A program made the translations under genes and the position numbers. 64,000 nucleotides of DNA from Chryseobacterium sp. (GTDB taxonomy: Bacteria > Bacteroidota > Bacteroidia > Flavobacteriales > Weeksellaceae), in contig NZ_CP044507.1 in NCBI RefSeq assembly GCF_008831505.1, positions 2,356,001-2,420,000 of the forward strand. The letters run 5' to 3'. The notes beneath the pieces are model-generated. The model ran no database searches. It saw only the letters and a list, made by a program, of their open reading frames with translations, and was not told the DNA's origin. How positions within the stretch are numbered: position 1 is the stretch's first letter; every line of letters begins with the position of its first letter. This document shows positions 16,734-25,900 of the stretch, piece by piece.

Positions 16734-18626
16734 ATGGAGGGGAAATTTGCAATGACCATTCTAATATTCCTGGGTGCCGCTATTATTATGGCTCCGCTGG
16801 TAAAAAGACTGGGGCTAAGTTCGGTGATAGGCTATATTGTAGGAGGAATCATTATAGGTCCGTTTATCCTGAAACTGAGCGGTAAGGAAACAGACAATAT
16901 CATGCATACCACAGAATTCGGTGTGGTACTGCTTCTGTTTCTGGTGGGACTGGAACTGGAGCCTAAAAAATTCTGGGCCATGCGGAAGAAAATACTGGGC
17001 CTTGGTCTCAGCCAAATGCTGATAACCATCGCACTTCTGTTTGGCATTTTCTACCTGGCAGGCTGGCAACCCGACGTGGCCATGGCGGTAGCCATCTGTT
17101 TTGCCCTGTCGTCTACCGCCATCGTCCTTCAGACCTTGCGTGAAAAAAACCTCTTCACCACTACGTCCGGCGAGGCTTCGTTCTCTACGTTAATCCTGCA
17201 GGATATTGCGGTAATTCCCATTTTGGCTCTGTTGCCGTTACTTGCGCATTATAATCCACCGGAAGAAGAAACCGCGGTAACACTGCTGTTACAAGAACTT
17301 CCCGAGTGGCTTCAACCCTTCTCAATACTCTTTGGAGTTGGACTTCTTATTGTTTTGGGACGCTATGTTTTTGTCCCATTCTTACGTTTCGTTTCCAAAT
17401 CCAATCTTACCGAACTGCTGACCGCTGCTTCCCTGTTTTTAGTTATTGGGGTGTCTGAACTGATGATTGCGGTGGGGCTCAGTGCCGCCCTCGGTGCCTT
17501 TATTGCAGGACTCATGCTGGCCAACAGTGAATTCCGGCATGAACTGGAAGCGCAGGTAGATCCGTTCAAAGGTCTGTTTCTGGCTGTATTTTTTGTGAGC
17601 GTGGGAGCAAGCATCAACTTCTTAGTTATTGAAAAAGATCCACTGTTCATCTTCAGCACCGTTATCGCGGTCCTTTTGGTTAAGTTTGCAGTGCTGTACG
17701 GAATTGGCAGATTTTATAAATTTTCCGTTGACCAGAATTTCATTTATGCATTTGCACTTTCGCAGGTAGGTGAATTTGCTTTTGTACTGCTGAATTATTC
17801 GTCCAAACTTTACTTGTTAACCCCCGAGATGAACGACCAGTTAATGGCCGTAACTGCCATAACGATGTGTATCACGCCTATTCTCCTGATCATCAATGAC
17901 CGGCTGATAGATCCGCGGCTGAACAGTCAGTCTGAAGACCATAGCTCATTGGGCCTGCCGGAAAATATTGAACCGCGAAAGATCATCATTGTTGGTTTCG
18001 GTCATTTCGGAAGTACCGTGGGCAGGCTGCTGCGTGCCAATAAAGTAAAGGCTACCGTGCTGGACCATGACGCAGACAGGGTAAAGTTGTTACGCAGCCA
18101 TGGGTTTAAAGTATATTACGGTGATGCCACACGGCTGCCTATCATGCGTACAGCCGGTGCTGCTGAAGCGGAAATTCTGGTTCTTTGCCTGGACGACCCC
18201 GAAGCCAATAAACATATTGCAGAGATGGCAAAAGAGCAGTTCCCGCAGCTCAAAATATTTGTAAGGGCAAAAAACCGGCTGGATGCCTACTCGTTCCTCA
18301 ATAATGGAATCGACAATATTTACCGTGAAACCCTGGGTACCGCGGTAGATATGGCTGTAGACGTACTGCATGCCAGCGGCATGCGTAAATACACGGCCAG
18401 ACGGCTGGGGAAACGCTTCGAAATGATCGACAAAGCTTCGGTTCGTCAGCTGGCTAAGGAACAGATGAAGGAAGTGATGACTTTCACCACTCAGGAAGCA
18501 CTCCAGCGCGAAGCCGAGCTCCTGAGCCTGGACAGCGTTTCAATTGAAAACTCTGAGTGGCTGGATCATGAAGGCGAAGGTAACGACAAAACTGACCTAC
18601 AGCAAAGTGACACCGGAAAACAGTAG
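16734..18626 (+). CDS. CPA2 monovalent cation:proton antiporter, KefB/KefC-like
   Basis: 630 residues, the usual size for Kef proteins. Residues about 8-390 form the multi-helix Na+/H+ exchanger domain (LGLSSVIGYIVGGIIIGP, ALSSTAIVLQTL, LSAALGAFIAGLMLANSEF). About 410-530 is a TrkA-N (RCK) NAD-binding domain with the GFGHFG loop and the acidic end of beta-2 (VLDHDADR). The C-terminal tail is charged. Glutathione-gated potassium efflux is the role of the E. coli homologues; glutathione itself may not be the ligand here. Its ATG directly follows the stop of the flavin oxidoreductase gene. Confidence 0.92.
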   Translation: MEGKFAMTILIFLGAAIIMAPLVKRLGLSSVIGYIVGGIIIGPFILKLSGKETDNIMHTTEFGVVLLLFLVGLELEPKKFWAMRKKILGLGLSQMLITIALLFGIFYLAGWQPDVAMAVAICFALSSTAIVLQTLREKNLFTTTSGEASFSTLILQDIAVIPILALLPLLAHYNPPEEETAVTLLLQELPEWLQPFSILFGVGLLIVLGRYVFVPFLRFVSKSNLTELLTAASLFLVIGVSELMIAVGLSAALGAFIAGLMLANSEFRHELEAQVDPFKGLFLAVFFVSVGASINFLVIEKDPLFIFSTVIAVLLVKFAVLYGIGRFYKFSVDQNFIYAFALSQVGEFAFVLLNYSSKLYLLTPEMNDQLMAVTAITMCITPILLIINDRLIDPRLNSQSEDHSSLGLPENIEPRKIIIVGFGHFGSTVGRLLRANKVKATVLDHDADRVKLLRSHGFKVYYGDATRLPIMRTAGAAEAEILVLCLDDPEANKHIAEMAKEQFPQLKIFVRAKNRLDAYSFLNNGIDNIYRETLGTAVDMAVDVLHASGMRKYTARRLGKRFEMIDKASVRQLAKEQMKEVMTFTTQEALQREAELLSLDSVSIENSEWLDHEGEGNDKTDLQQSDTGKQ

Positions 18627-18656
18627 TTTGCAATAAGGTTTTTATACCTATTTTTG
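18627..18656 (+). promoter_or_regulatory. Promoter for the EamA-PorV2 pair
   Basis: TTTG at 18627-18630, 18-nt spacer, TATTTTTG at 18649-18656; ATG at 18680. It overlaps the stop codon of the antiporter gene. Confidence 0.6.
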
Positions 18657-18679
18657 CGACCGTCTTATCTGCATAAAAA

Positions 18680-19573
18680 ATGAAAAATTCTGCCCTGTTC
18701 CGTCTTCACCTCATTGTGTTTCTGTGGGGTTTTACGGCTATCCTGGGTAAACTGATTACTGCGGAAGCTCAGGTTCTGACCTTCTTTCGAATGGGGATTG
18801 CGGCACTCTTCCTTTTTATTTACATCCGGGTCATCAGAAAAGACAACCTCAACGTACCCCGAAAGCTCCTCTTCGGACTGGTAGGCGTGGGGGGATTCAT
18901 GGCGCTGCACTGGCTCTGCTTTTTTCATTCCATCAAGGTTTCCAATGTATCCATTGCTCTGTGCTGCCTGTCGCTGTCCACCCTCTTCACCTCTATTCTG
19001 GAACCCATTGTGTTCAAAAGGAAAATAGATGTCTCGGAAGTGATTATGGGAATCGTCATTGTAGCCTGTATGGCAGTTATCTTCAACATCGAACTGCGGT
19101 ATAAGGAAGGTATTTTCTTCGGCATTTTCACTGCACTTTTCGGTACTGTATTTTCGGTATTCAACGGAAAACTGTACGGAAAAACCAGTTCCGGGAACAT
19201 TATTTTCTACGAAATACTGGGCGGATTTATGCTGATTTCCCTCTTTTACCTGCTCACCGGGCAAATCTCTGAAGTTGCAGACATCACCACCCGCGACCTT
19301 GCCCTTATCACCATTCTGGCAGGTGTATTTACAGCCTACCCGATGCTGGAATCGGTAAGTCTGATGAAGTATATTTCACCCTTCACACTGGTACTTACCG
19401 TAAATTTAGAACCGGTGTACGGAATTATACTTGCTTTTTTTATCTTTGGTGAATCAGAACAGATGAGTCCGGTCTTTTATGTAGCTTCATTTGTGATGAT
19501 TACGGCCATCATCATTAACGGGGTCCTGAAATCCCGTAAGGCCAAACAAACAATTAATCCTAACACTCCATGA
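18680..19573 (+). CDS. EamA/DMT family transporter
   Basis: 297 residues with ten predicted hydrophobic helices in two EamA halves (FLWGFTAILGKLITAEAQ and GIFFGIFTALFGTVFSVFNG), the drug/metabolite exporter fold of the inner membrane. Substrate cannot be inferred. The ATG of the next gene overlaps the TGA stop (ATGA at 19570-19573), so the two are translationally coupled. Confidence 0.9.
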   Translation: MKNSALFRLHLIVFLWGFTAILGKLITAEAQVLTFFRMGIAALFLFIYIRVIRKDNLNVPRKLLFGLVGVGGFMALHWLCFFHSIKVSNVSIALCCLSLSTLFTSILEPIVFKRKIDVSEVIMGIVIVACMAVIFNIELRYKEGIFFGIFTALFGTVFSVFNGKLYGKTSSGNIIFYEILGGFMLISLFYLLTGQISEVADITTRDLALITILAGVFTAYPMLESVSLMKYISPFTLVLTVNLEPVYGIILAFFIFGESEQMSPVFYVASFVMITAIIINGVLKSRKAKQTINPNTP

Positions 19574-20649
19574 GGAAGCTAGTCTTTTTATTCGTTTTTG
19601 CATCTGTTTGCACGCAGGCCCAGATCATAAGGAAATATTCCAACGAATTCCTGAATATCGGCGCGGGCGCCAGAGGCCTGGCCATGGGCGGTGCCGTTTT
19701 AAGCAGCCAGGACGATGTATACGCACCAATGTGGAACCCTGCCGGACTTATGGGTGTGGAGCGCGACTGGCAGGGTGCGGCCATGCACGCTGAATATTTT
19801 GAAAGTATTGCCAAGTATGATTATATCGCCTACGCCAAACCTTTAGACAGCAAAGGTGGTGTTTTTGCGGTATCGGTAGTCCGCCTTGGGGTGGATAATA
19901 TCCTGAATACCACTCAGATGATCGACAGTGAAGGTAATATTGACTACGATAAGATCACTAAATTTTCCCAGGCCGATTATGCTGCCCTAGTTTCCTACGC
20001 CTTCCATCCCGGTGGTAACCACAAATTATCGGCGGGGGTAAATGCGAAGCTGGTGTACAGAAATGTTGGTAAATTTGCCAGCGGATTTGGATTTGGGTTT
20101 GATGTTGGGGCCCTCTACCACGCCGACAGTGGCTGGAAGTACGGAGCTATGCTGAGAGACGCCACCACCACGGTCAATTTCTGGAATGTAGATCAGAAGG
20201 AACTTTCGGCTATTGTAAACGGTGAGGAATTTAACCCGGCACCGGCCGATAAAATGGAGATTACAATGCCCAAACTGAATGTAGGCGCCAGTAAAAACTT
20301 TGAGGTGAGCCAGAATATTTCCATATTGCCTGAAGCAGGTCTGAATATTGACTTTGCTAGAACCGCCGCGCTGGTATCAACGGATTTTGCAAGTATTACT
20401 CCATATGCGGGTGCAGAGATGAACTATAATGATCTCGTATTTGTTAGGCTGGGTGTAAACAGGTTTCAGTCCATCACCGATATTGAGGACCTCAAACGTA
20501 AGGTTTCCTTTCAGCCCAGTGCGGGAGTGGGAATCAAATACCGGGGACTTACTTTAGATTACGCGATTACCAATTCGGGGATCGGTGGCAGCAACTTCTT
20601 CTCCAATTTCTTCTCGCTGAAATTCGACATGGGAGAATTCCGGAATTAA
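19570..20649 (+). CDS. PorV/PorQ-family outer-membrane barrel (PorV2-like)
   Basis: 359 residues with signal peptide MRKLVFLFVFASVCTQAQ. The segment FLNIGAGARGLAMGGAVLSS followed by YAPMWNPAGL is the hallmark of the FadL-like PorV/PorQ barrels of the type IX secretion system. PorV shuttles cargo from the translocon to the attachment machinery. This short form probably corresponds to the PorV2 subfamily, whose role is not established. It ends in a beta-strand with an aromatic residue pattern (NFFSLKFDMGEF). Coupled to an EamA exporter by a 4-nt overlap. With many T9SS cargos in the window the function fits, although the main PorV may lie elsewhere. Confidence 0.8.
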   Translation: MRKLVFLFVFASVCTQAQIIRKYSNEFLNIGAGARGLAMGGAVLSSQDDVYAPMWNPAGLMGVERDWQGAAMHAEYFESIAKYDYIAYAKPLDSKGGVFAVSVVRLGVDNILNTTQMIDSEGNIDYDKITKFSQADYAALVSYAFHPGGNHKLSAGVNAKLVYRNVGKFASGFGFGFDVGALYHADSGWKYGAMLRDATTTVNFWNVDQKELSAIVNGEEFNPAPADKMEITMPKLNVGASKNFEVSQNISILPEAGLNIDFARTAALVSTDFASITPYAGAEMNYNDLVFVRLGVNRFQSITDIEDLKRKVSFQPSAGVGIKYRGLTLDYAITNSGIGGSNFFSNFFSLKFDMGEFRN

Positions 20650-20663
20650 GGGCTTCAGTTTCA

Positions 20664-21491
20664 TTAACCGATTTTTACACTGGTCATACTCAGGCTTCCG
20701 CCTATGAGTTCATCATTGAACAGTGAAAGTTCATCAGATTTATTCTTCAGACCTAAGGAATAAATTAGTGGCAAATAGTGATCCGGCGAAGGAATGGCAG
20801 CCTGGAGGGCCGTTCCATGTTTTTGATATTCAATCAGGTTACGGAAATTGCCGTCCAGGATCCAGTTATTGGTTTTTTCACGCGCCTCAATCGCCCAGTC
20901 CCAGCCGGCACCGACCGTGTTGATATTCTGCCAGTCAATCATCCTGAGATTATGTACGATGTTGCCACTGCCAATAATTAATATTCCTTTCTCCCTTAAC
21001 TTCTGCAGCCTGCCGGCGAGTTCAAAGTGATACTCCGGAGGTTTCGTATAATCAATACTCATCTGCACTACCGGAATATCTGCATCGGGATAAAGATGCC
21101 GGATAACCGACCACGCGCCATGGTCCAGTCCCCAACTGTGATCTTCCTGGACCTCAGCCGGTAACAGCAGTGTGGCTGCTTCCTGTGCCAGATCGGGGCT
21201 GCCGGGAGCGGGATACTGCACAGCGAAAAGTTCCTCCGGAAAACCTCCGAAATCATGGATAGTGGGTGGCAGATCCATGGCGGTAACTTTAGTACCACGC
21301 GTAAACCAATGTGCCGAAATACAAAGTATGGCACTGGGTGTGGGAATCTCCCGTGAGATATTTCTGAAGCCCTGCACGAACTGATTCTCTTCAATGGCAT
21401 TCATTGGTGAACCGTGACCCAGAAAAAGCACAGGCATCTTTTGGGTAGTTGGGAACAAGGCTGAAATATTGGTCAAATCATTCAAATTCAT
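20664..21491 (-). CDS. ygiD: Class III extradiol ring-cleavage dioxygenase, YgiD/DODA family
   Basis: 275 residues. Zinc or iron ligands expected for the family are visible: LGHGSP (His26), ISAHWFTRG, GLDHGAWSVIRHLYP and GSGNIVHNL. Members cleave catecholic rings such as L-DOPA at the 4,5 position; the natural substrate in Bacteroidetes is unknown. A terminator in the gap separates it from yceI upstream. It is convergent with the PorV-like gene, only 14 nt away. Confidence 0.92.
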   Translation of the reverse strand: MNLNDLTNISALFPTTQKMPVLFLGHGSPMNAIEENQFVQGFRNISREIPTPSAILCISAHWFTRGTKVTAMDLPPTIHDFGGFPEELFAVQYPAPGSPDLAQEAATLLLPAEVQEDHSWGLDHGAWSVIRHLYPDADIPVVQMSIDYTKPPEYHFELAGRLQKLREKGILIIGSGNIVHNLRMIDWQNINTVGAGWDWAIEAREKTNNWILDGNFRNLIEYQKHGTALQAAIPSPDHYLPLIYSLGLKNKSDELSLFNDELIGGSLSMTSVKIG

Positions 21492-21504
21492 TATAATACT
21501 TTTT

Positions 21505-21552
21505 AATAAAAAAACCTGAAAATTATAAGCATAATTCCCAGGTTTTCAGGTT
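21505..21552 (-). terminator. Terminator of yceI
   Basis: TTTTCAGGTT/AACCTGAAAA arms at 21543-21552 and 21513-21522 (inner TTAT/ATAA pairs), followed on the minus strand by a T-rich tract. Confidence 0.75.
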
Positions 21553-21568
21553 AATCGTTTAAACGCTG

Positions 21569-22078
21569 TTATGCTTTAACAAACTGCAGCTCGCCTGCAA
21601 TTTTAACTTCATCGGAAACCATTACGCCGCCAGCTTCCAGCGCTGCATTCCAGTTAAGTCCAAAGTCACTTCTTTTAATCTTTCCTTGAAATGAAAAGCC
21701 TGCTTTGGTGTTGCCCCAGGGATCTGCATTAATACCACCGAAATCTACGTCCAGTTTTACCGGCTTGGTAACTCCATTAACCGTTAGATTTCCTGTGATC
21801 TCGTCGTTCAATGCATCACTTTCAAAAGTTATTGTTGGATTAACAGCAGCATTGAAAAACTCCTCGCTTTTCAGGTGATTGTCACGGTCTGTATTGTTAG
21901 TGTCAATAGAATCGGTCTGGATGGTTGCAGTAACTTTCGCATTGCGGAAAGTATCATCTTCCGCTTCCATCTCAGCTGTAAAGGTCTTGAAAGAACCTTT
22001 TACATTGGAGATCATCAGGTGCTTTACTCTAAAAGTTATTTCACTGTGGGTTGGGTCTAAATTCCATTTTGTTGCCAT
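21569..22078 (-). CDS. YceI family lipid-binding protein
   Basis: 169 residues beginning WNLDPTHSEITFRVKHLMIS, the opening beta-strand of the YceI lipocalin-like barrel. Further family blocks: NVKGSFKTF, HLKSEEFFNAAVNPTITFES, GNLTVNGVTKPVKLDV and SDFGLNWNAALEAGG. YceI proteins bind polyisoprenoids or similar lipids. No signal peptide is visible, so this one is probably cytoplasmic, as is common for this subgroup. Confidence 0.93.
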   Translation of the reverse strand: MATKWNLDPTHSEITFRVKHLMISNVKGSFKTFTAEMEAEDDTFRNAKVTATIQTDSIDTNNTDRDNHLKSEEFFNAAVNPTITFESDALNDEITGNLTVNGVTKPVKLDVDFGGINADPWGNTKAGFSFQGKIKRSDFGLNWNAALEAGGVMVSDEVKIAGELQFVKA

Positions 22079-22117
22079 AATATTCTGTATTTATTGGTTT
22101 GTTAAAAATTTCTGATA

Positions 22118-22125
22118 CAAAGGTA
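22118..22125 (-). promoter_or_regulatory. -7 element for yceI
   Basis: TACCTTTG on the minus strand, 39 nt before the yceI ATG. Confidence 0.5.
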
Positions 22126-22280
22126 GCTGTTTGGCCAAGGCTGTGCATTGATGTAAGTTAAGAACGTAATCCTCTGTACTGCTGGAGTAAATTTATCCAT
22201 TTTAATTCATGCACCCGGTAAATTATAAGGTATTTCTAATTTGGGGAAAATCTTTTTTTTAGCTTTATAAAAATATCCGC

Positions 22281-22997
22281 ATGAGCAAAAGTGTCTATTT
22301 ATGCCTGCTCTTCTTCGCCTTTAATACGGTCCAGGCCCAGATTACAGACAGCCTTCAGCCCCGGAGTTATCAGGTAGAATTCAGATATATCCAACTTTAC
22401 ATTCCTGCAGGACTGATGACCGCAGGTATTATATTGGATAGCAACAGGAAAGAATCGATAAAAAATGAAGTGGTTGAGGAAAGGAATGAACACCTATTCG
22501 CTTTTCAAAATCATTTGGACGATTATGCGCAATTCGCGCCGTTAGCAGCAGTATATGCATTTGAACTTGCAGGAATGGAAGCGCGCACCGACTGGAAGAA
22601 CCGAACCGCCATTTTGCTGAAAGGCCAGCTGATTAACTTAGGTCTGGTGTATATCCTGAAAACATCACTGAAAAATATCCGGCCGGACGGAACCGCCTAC
22701 TCATTTCCGTCCGGACATACCGCCAATGCCTTTGCCGGCGCTACTATCCTCAGCATTGAATATGGCAGGCGCTACAAATGGGTTCCCTACGCTTCCTATG
22801 GTCTCGCCACGGGCATCGGCGTTATGCGGATGGCAAACAATAAACATTATATTTCAGACGTTATTTTCGCGGCCGGACTCGGAATCCTCTCAATGAAAGC
22901 TGCTTACTGGTCACATCAGTACAAGTGGAACAAGGCCCCAAAAGCCGCAGACCCGATGCAGATGATCTATACAGCCGCCGCATTAACAAATCCTTAA
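22281..22997 (+). CDS. PAP2-family lipid phosphatase
   Basis: 238 residues. The three parts of the phosphatidic-acid-phosphatase active site are present: KTSLKNIRP (K-x6-RP), FPSGHTA, and MRMANNKHYISD (R-x5-H-x3-D). Signal peptide or first helix MSKSVYLCLLFFAFNTVQA. The substrate is likely a periplasmic lipid phosphate such as undecaprenyl diphosphate or lipid A phosphate; this is inferred from the family. No operon partner. Confidence 0.92.
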   Translation: MSKSVYLCLLFFAFNTVQAQITDSLQPRSYQVEFRYIQLYIPAGLMTAGIILDSNRKESIKNEVVEERNEHLFAFQNHLDDYAQFAPLAAVYAFELAGMEARTDWKNRTAILLKGQLINLGLVYILKTSLKNIRPDGTAYSFPSGHTANAFAGATILSIEYGRRYKWVPYASYGLATGIGVMRMANNKHYISDVIFAAGLGILSMKAAYWSHQYKWNKAPKAADPMQMIYTAAALTNP

Positions 22998-23043
22998 CAC
23001 CTTCAATTATATTTCTTATTTTTAAGGCCTTAATGCTTAAATA

Positions 23044-25185
23044 ATGAAATTTTCAAAATTATCCCTTTTATTCATAGCTCTGAGCAGTTTAACATTTGCT
23101 CAAAACCAGAAATACACGATGGCTGAAGCCGTAAACGGACTTCGGAGCAACCTGGCGGTAAAAGGTATATCCCAGTTCTCCTGGACAGATGATGCCAAAG
23201 CCTACATTCAGGGGAGCAAAAATGCCTATCTGATCACTGAAGTTCAGAGCATGAAATCAGACACCCTGGTTTCCCTGAGCCGCATCAACAAAAATCTCAG
23301 TACTGCAGACCGGCTGAAAAGCTTTCCAATGGTGAAATTCATCAGCCGAAATAAAGGTTATTTCACAAGGGACGGCAAGTACTTCTGGCTGGAACAGTCG
23401 GCAGGCAACTGGAAAATCAGTGAATGGACCGCACTGGACAAAGGCGCCGAAAACGTGACTGTTCTTTCTGATAACAAAAGCATAGTGTACACGGTTAAGA
23501 ACAACCTGTACCTGAACAGAAACGGTAAGACGGTGAGCATAACAGATGATGCCGATGAAAACATCGTAAACGGTCAGTCTGTGCACCGTCAGGAGTTCGG
23601 CATCAGCAAGGGGATCTTTGCCGCACCTTCAAATGAAAAAATTGCCTTTTACAGAATGGATCAGGGCATGGTTACCGATTACCCGGTCATTGACTGGTCG
23701 GTAACACCGGCTCAAAACCGAAATATCAAATATCCAATGGCCGGAGGGGCATCTCACCATGTTTCGCTGGGGGTATACGATATCAAAAATGATAAAAAGA
23801 TCTTCCTGGAGGTTGACGGTGATAAGGAGCAGTACCTGACCGCAGTGACCTGGAGCCCGGATTCGAAATACATTTTCATAGGCGTACTGAACCGAGACCA
23901 AAATCATATGAAAATGAACCAGTATGACGCGGCTACCGGTAAACTGGTTAAATTGCTTTTTGAGGAAAAATCCGATAAATATGTGGAACCTCAGCACGAA
24001 CTATTATTTTTCCCCAATTCCAATACCGATTTCATCTGGCAAAGCCAGCGTACAGGCTATAACCATCTTTTCCACTACAATCTGGACAAAGGTCTGGTAG
24101 CGCAGTTAACGAAAGGTGACTGGCTGGTAACAGACATCCTGGGTTTCAATGAAAAAAGGAAGGAAATCTACTTCACATCCACAAAAGAAACGCCGCTGGA
24201 AAGACATCTTTACAGGGTGAACTGGAACAATTTCAAAATGCAGAGGCTGGACACCGCAGAAGGCATGCACACAGGCATTCTGAGCAAAGACGGTACACAG
24301 CTGTATGATATTTATACCAATGCGTCTACACCGCGCAGTGTGAATATCATCAACACAGGTACACTCAAGTCCAGAAACATTTTTACGGCCGAAAACCCTC
24401 TGAAGAATTACCTGAGACCCGAAATTAAGAACGTTACACTGACGGCAGACGACGGAACCCCTTTATACGGTAAGATTATTTTACCAACTGAGTTTGATCC
24501 CACAAAAAAGTATCCTACAATCGTTTACCTGTACAACGGTCCGCACCTGCAGTTGGTGACAAACAGCTTTCCCGCTTCAGGTAACCTCTGGTATGAGTAT
24601 ATGGCTCAGAACGGTTACGTTGTCTTTACGATGGATGGCCGGGGATCTTCTAACCGGGGACTTCAATTTGAACAGGCGGTGTTCCGCAACCTGGGTGAAA
24701 CTGAAATGAAGGATCAGATAAAAGGTGTGGATTACCTGAAATCGCTTTCCTATGTTGATGTGGAGCGCATGGGAGTACACGGCTGGAGTTTTGGCGGATT
24801 TATGACAACCAGTTTAATGCTGAAACACCCGGAAATCTTCAGGGCAGGTGTTGCCGGTGGACCGGTCATAGACTGGAGTATGTATGAAGTGATGTATACC
24901 GAGCGGTATATGGACACTCCCCAAACCAATCCTGAAGGTTACAGACAGTCCAATCTGCTGGACAAGGTACAGAATCTGAAAGGTAAGCTCCTTATGATTC
25001 ACGGTGCGCAGGACGATGTGGTGGTATGGCAGCATTCCGTAAACTTCCTGAAAGCCGCTGTAGATCATGGCATCCAACTGGATTATTTCGTATATCCCGG
25101 CCATGAGCATAACGTTCTCGGCAAGGACCGTGTGCATCTTATGCAAAAGGTCACCGATTATTTTGACCAGCATCTGAAAAACTAA
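23044..25185 (+). CDS. S9 family peptidase, dipeptidyl peptidase IV type
   Basis: 713 residues. Signal peptide MKFSKLSLLFIALSSLTFAQ, beta-propeller domain (about 50-440), then an alpha/beta hydrolase domain with the nucleophile motif GWSFGG (Ser about 582), the acid in GAQDDVV (about 657) and the His in YPGHEHN (about 687). The propeller segment VHRQEFGI corresponds to the place where DPP IV enzymes hold the substrate N terminus, although the double Glu of classical DPP IV is not obvious. Expected to release X-Pro dipeptides from peptides in the periplasm or at the surface. Confidence 0.93.
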   Translation: MKFSKLSLLFIALSSLTFAQNQKYTMAEAVNGLRSNLAVKGISQFSWTDDAKAYIQGSKNAYLITEVQSMKSDTLVSLSRINKNLSTADRLKSFPMVKFISRNKGYFTRDGKYFWLEQSAGNWKISEWTALDKGAENVTVLSDNKSIVYTVKNNLYLNRNGKTVSITDDADENIVNGQSVHRQEFGISKGIFAAPSNEKIAFYRMDQGMVTDYPVIDWSVTPAQNRNIKYPMAGGASHHVSLGVYDIKNDKKIFLEVDGDKEQYLTAVTWSPDSKYIFIGVLNRDQNHMKMNQYDAATGKLVKLLFEEKSDKYVEPQHELLFFPNSNTDFIWQSQRTGYNHLFHYNLDKGLVAQLTKGDWLVTDILGFNEKRKEIYFTSTKETPLERHLYRVNWNNFKMQRLDTAEGMHTGILSKDGTQLYDIYTNASTPRSVNIINTGTLKSRNIFTAENPLKNYLRPEIKNVTLTADDGTPLYGKIILPTEFDPTKKYPTIVYLYNGPHLQLVTNSFPASGNLWYEYMAQNGYVVFTMDGRGSSNRGLQFEQAVFRNLGETEMKDQIKGVDYLKSLSYVDVERMGVHGWSFGGFMTTSLMLKHPEIFRAGVAGGPVIDWSMYEVMYTERYMDTPQTNPEGYRQSNLLDKVQNLKGKLLMIHGAQDDVVVWQHSVNFLKAAVDHGIQLDYFVYPGHEHNVLGKDRVHLMQKVTDYFDQHLKN

Positions 25186-25189
25186 AATT

Positions 25190-25216
25190 AATCCCGGCTC
25201 CGGTCGGGATTATTAG
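25190..25216 (+). terminator. Weak hairpin after the S9 peptidase gene
   Basis: AATCCCG at 25190-25196 pairs with CGGGATT at 25205-25211, but only a short T-poor tract follows; may let some transcripts continue into the next gene. Confidence 0.45.
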
Positions 25217-25233
25217 TCAAATTAAATCTGCAT

Positions 25234-25860
25234 ATGTTCAGGACCTTACTTCTGTTTTTAATGATTTCCGGAACTGCTGTCCAAGGTCAGGGAAAACCCG
25301 GAATGGCGGACATTGAGCATAATGTCCAGGATTCTGCTTCCGTATATTTCCACGAAAGACTGCTTTTCCGCTTCTTAACACTACCGTCACTTTTAAGTAC
25401 TGAGGAAGGGCGTCATCTTTACTATGGACAGTACAAAATGCGGAAAAGAAACCCTGCTGAAGAAGAAAGAGCATTCTTTGAGCTGGTTTCGGCCAATAAA
25501 TGCAGGGAAGCCATTGCCGCAGGTGAGCAGTTGCTGAAAACTGACCCCGTGAATCTGGAAATTTTGGGCAGGATCCTGCAATGCTACAGCACAGCCGACC
25601 GGGAAAATCCTCAGGGACCACACCGGTTCACTCAGTTCCGGATTCTCCTGGACGCGGCCTTAAGCAGTGCCACAGGACCCGAAACACACAAAACCTATAC
25701 GGTAATGAACGTGGTGGATGAATATATTCTTGCCGGTACACAAGGTATAGATCTCATGCAGTTCAGGCGCCGTTCGCAGGCTGTTCCGGAAGGAATGATG
25801 GACCACTGGCGGAAAGGCCGCAGGAAAATTTCATTTCTTGTGATATATTCTGAAGAATGA
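25234..25860 (+). CDS. DUF4919-like periplasmic protein
   Basis: 208 residues with signal peptide MFRTLLLFLMISGTAVQG. The opening DIEHNVQDSASVYFHERLLF, followed by LPSLLSTEEGRHLYYGQY, fits what I know of DUF4919 (conserved LYYG). The rest is helical and TPR-like (RAFFELVSANKCREAIAAGEQLL), ending in an EYILAGTQGIDLMQF segment. No catalytic motif; function unknown. It may be co-transcribed with the S9 peptidase through the weak hairpin between them. Confidence 0.65.
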   Translation: MFRTLLLFLMISGTAVQGQGKPGMADIEHNVQDSASVYFHERLLFRFLTLPSLLSTEEGRHLYYGQYKMRKRNPAEEERAFFELVSANKCREAIAAGEQLLKTDPVNLEILGRILQCYSTADRENPQGPHRFTQFRILLDAALSSATGPETHKTYTVMNVVDEYILAGTQGIDLMQFRRRSQAVPEGMMDHWRKGRRKISFLVIYSEE

Positions 25861-25865
25861 ATAAT

Positions 25866-25900
25866 AAAAGACCGCTCAGTAATATGAACGGTCTTTTTTT
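25866..25900. terminator. Bidirectional terminator between convergent genes
   Basis: AAAAGACCG at 25866-25874 pairs with CGGTCTTTT at 25889-25897, flanked by A and T runs on both sides; serves the gene ending at 25860 and the peptidase ending at 25900. Confidence 0.85.
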
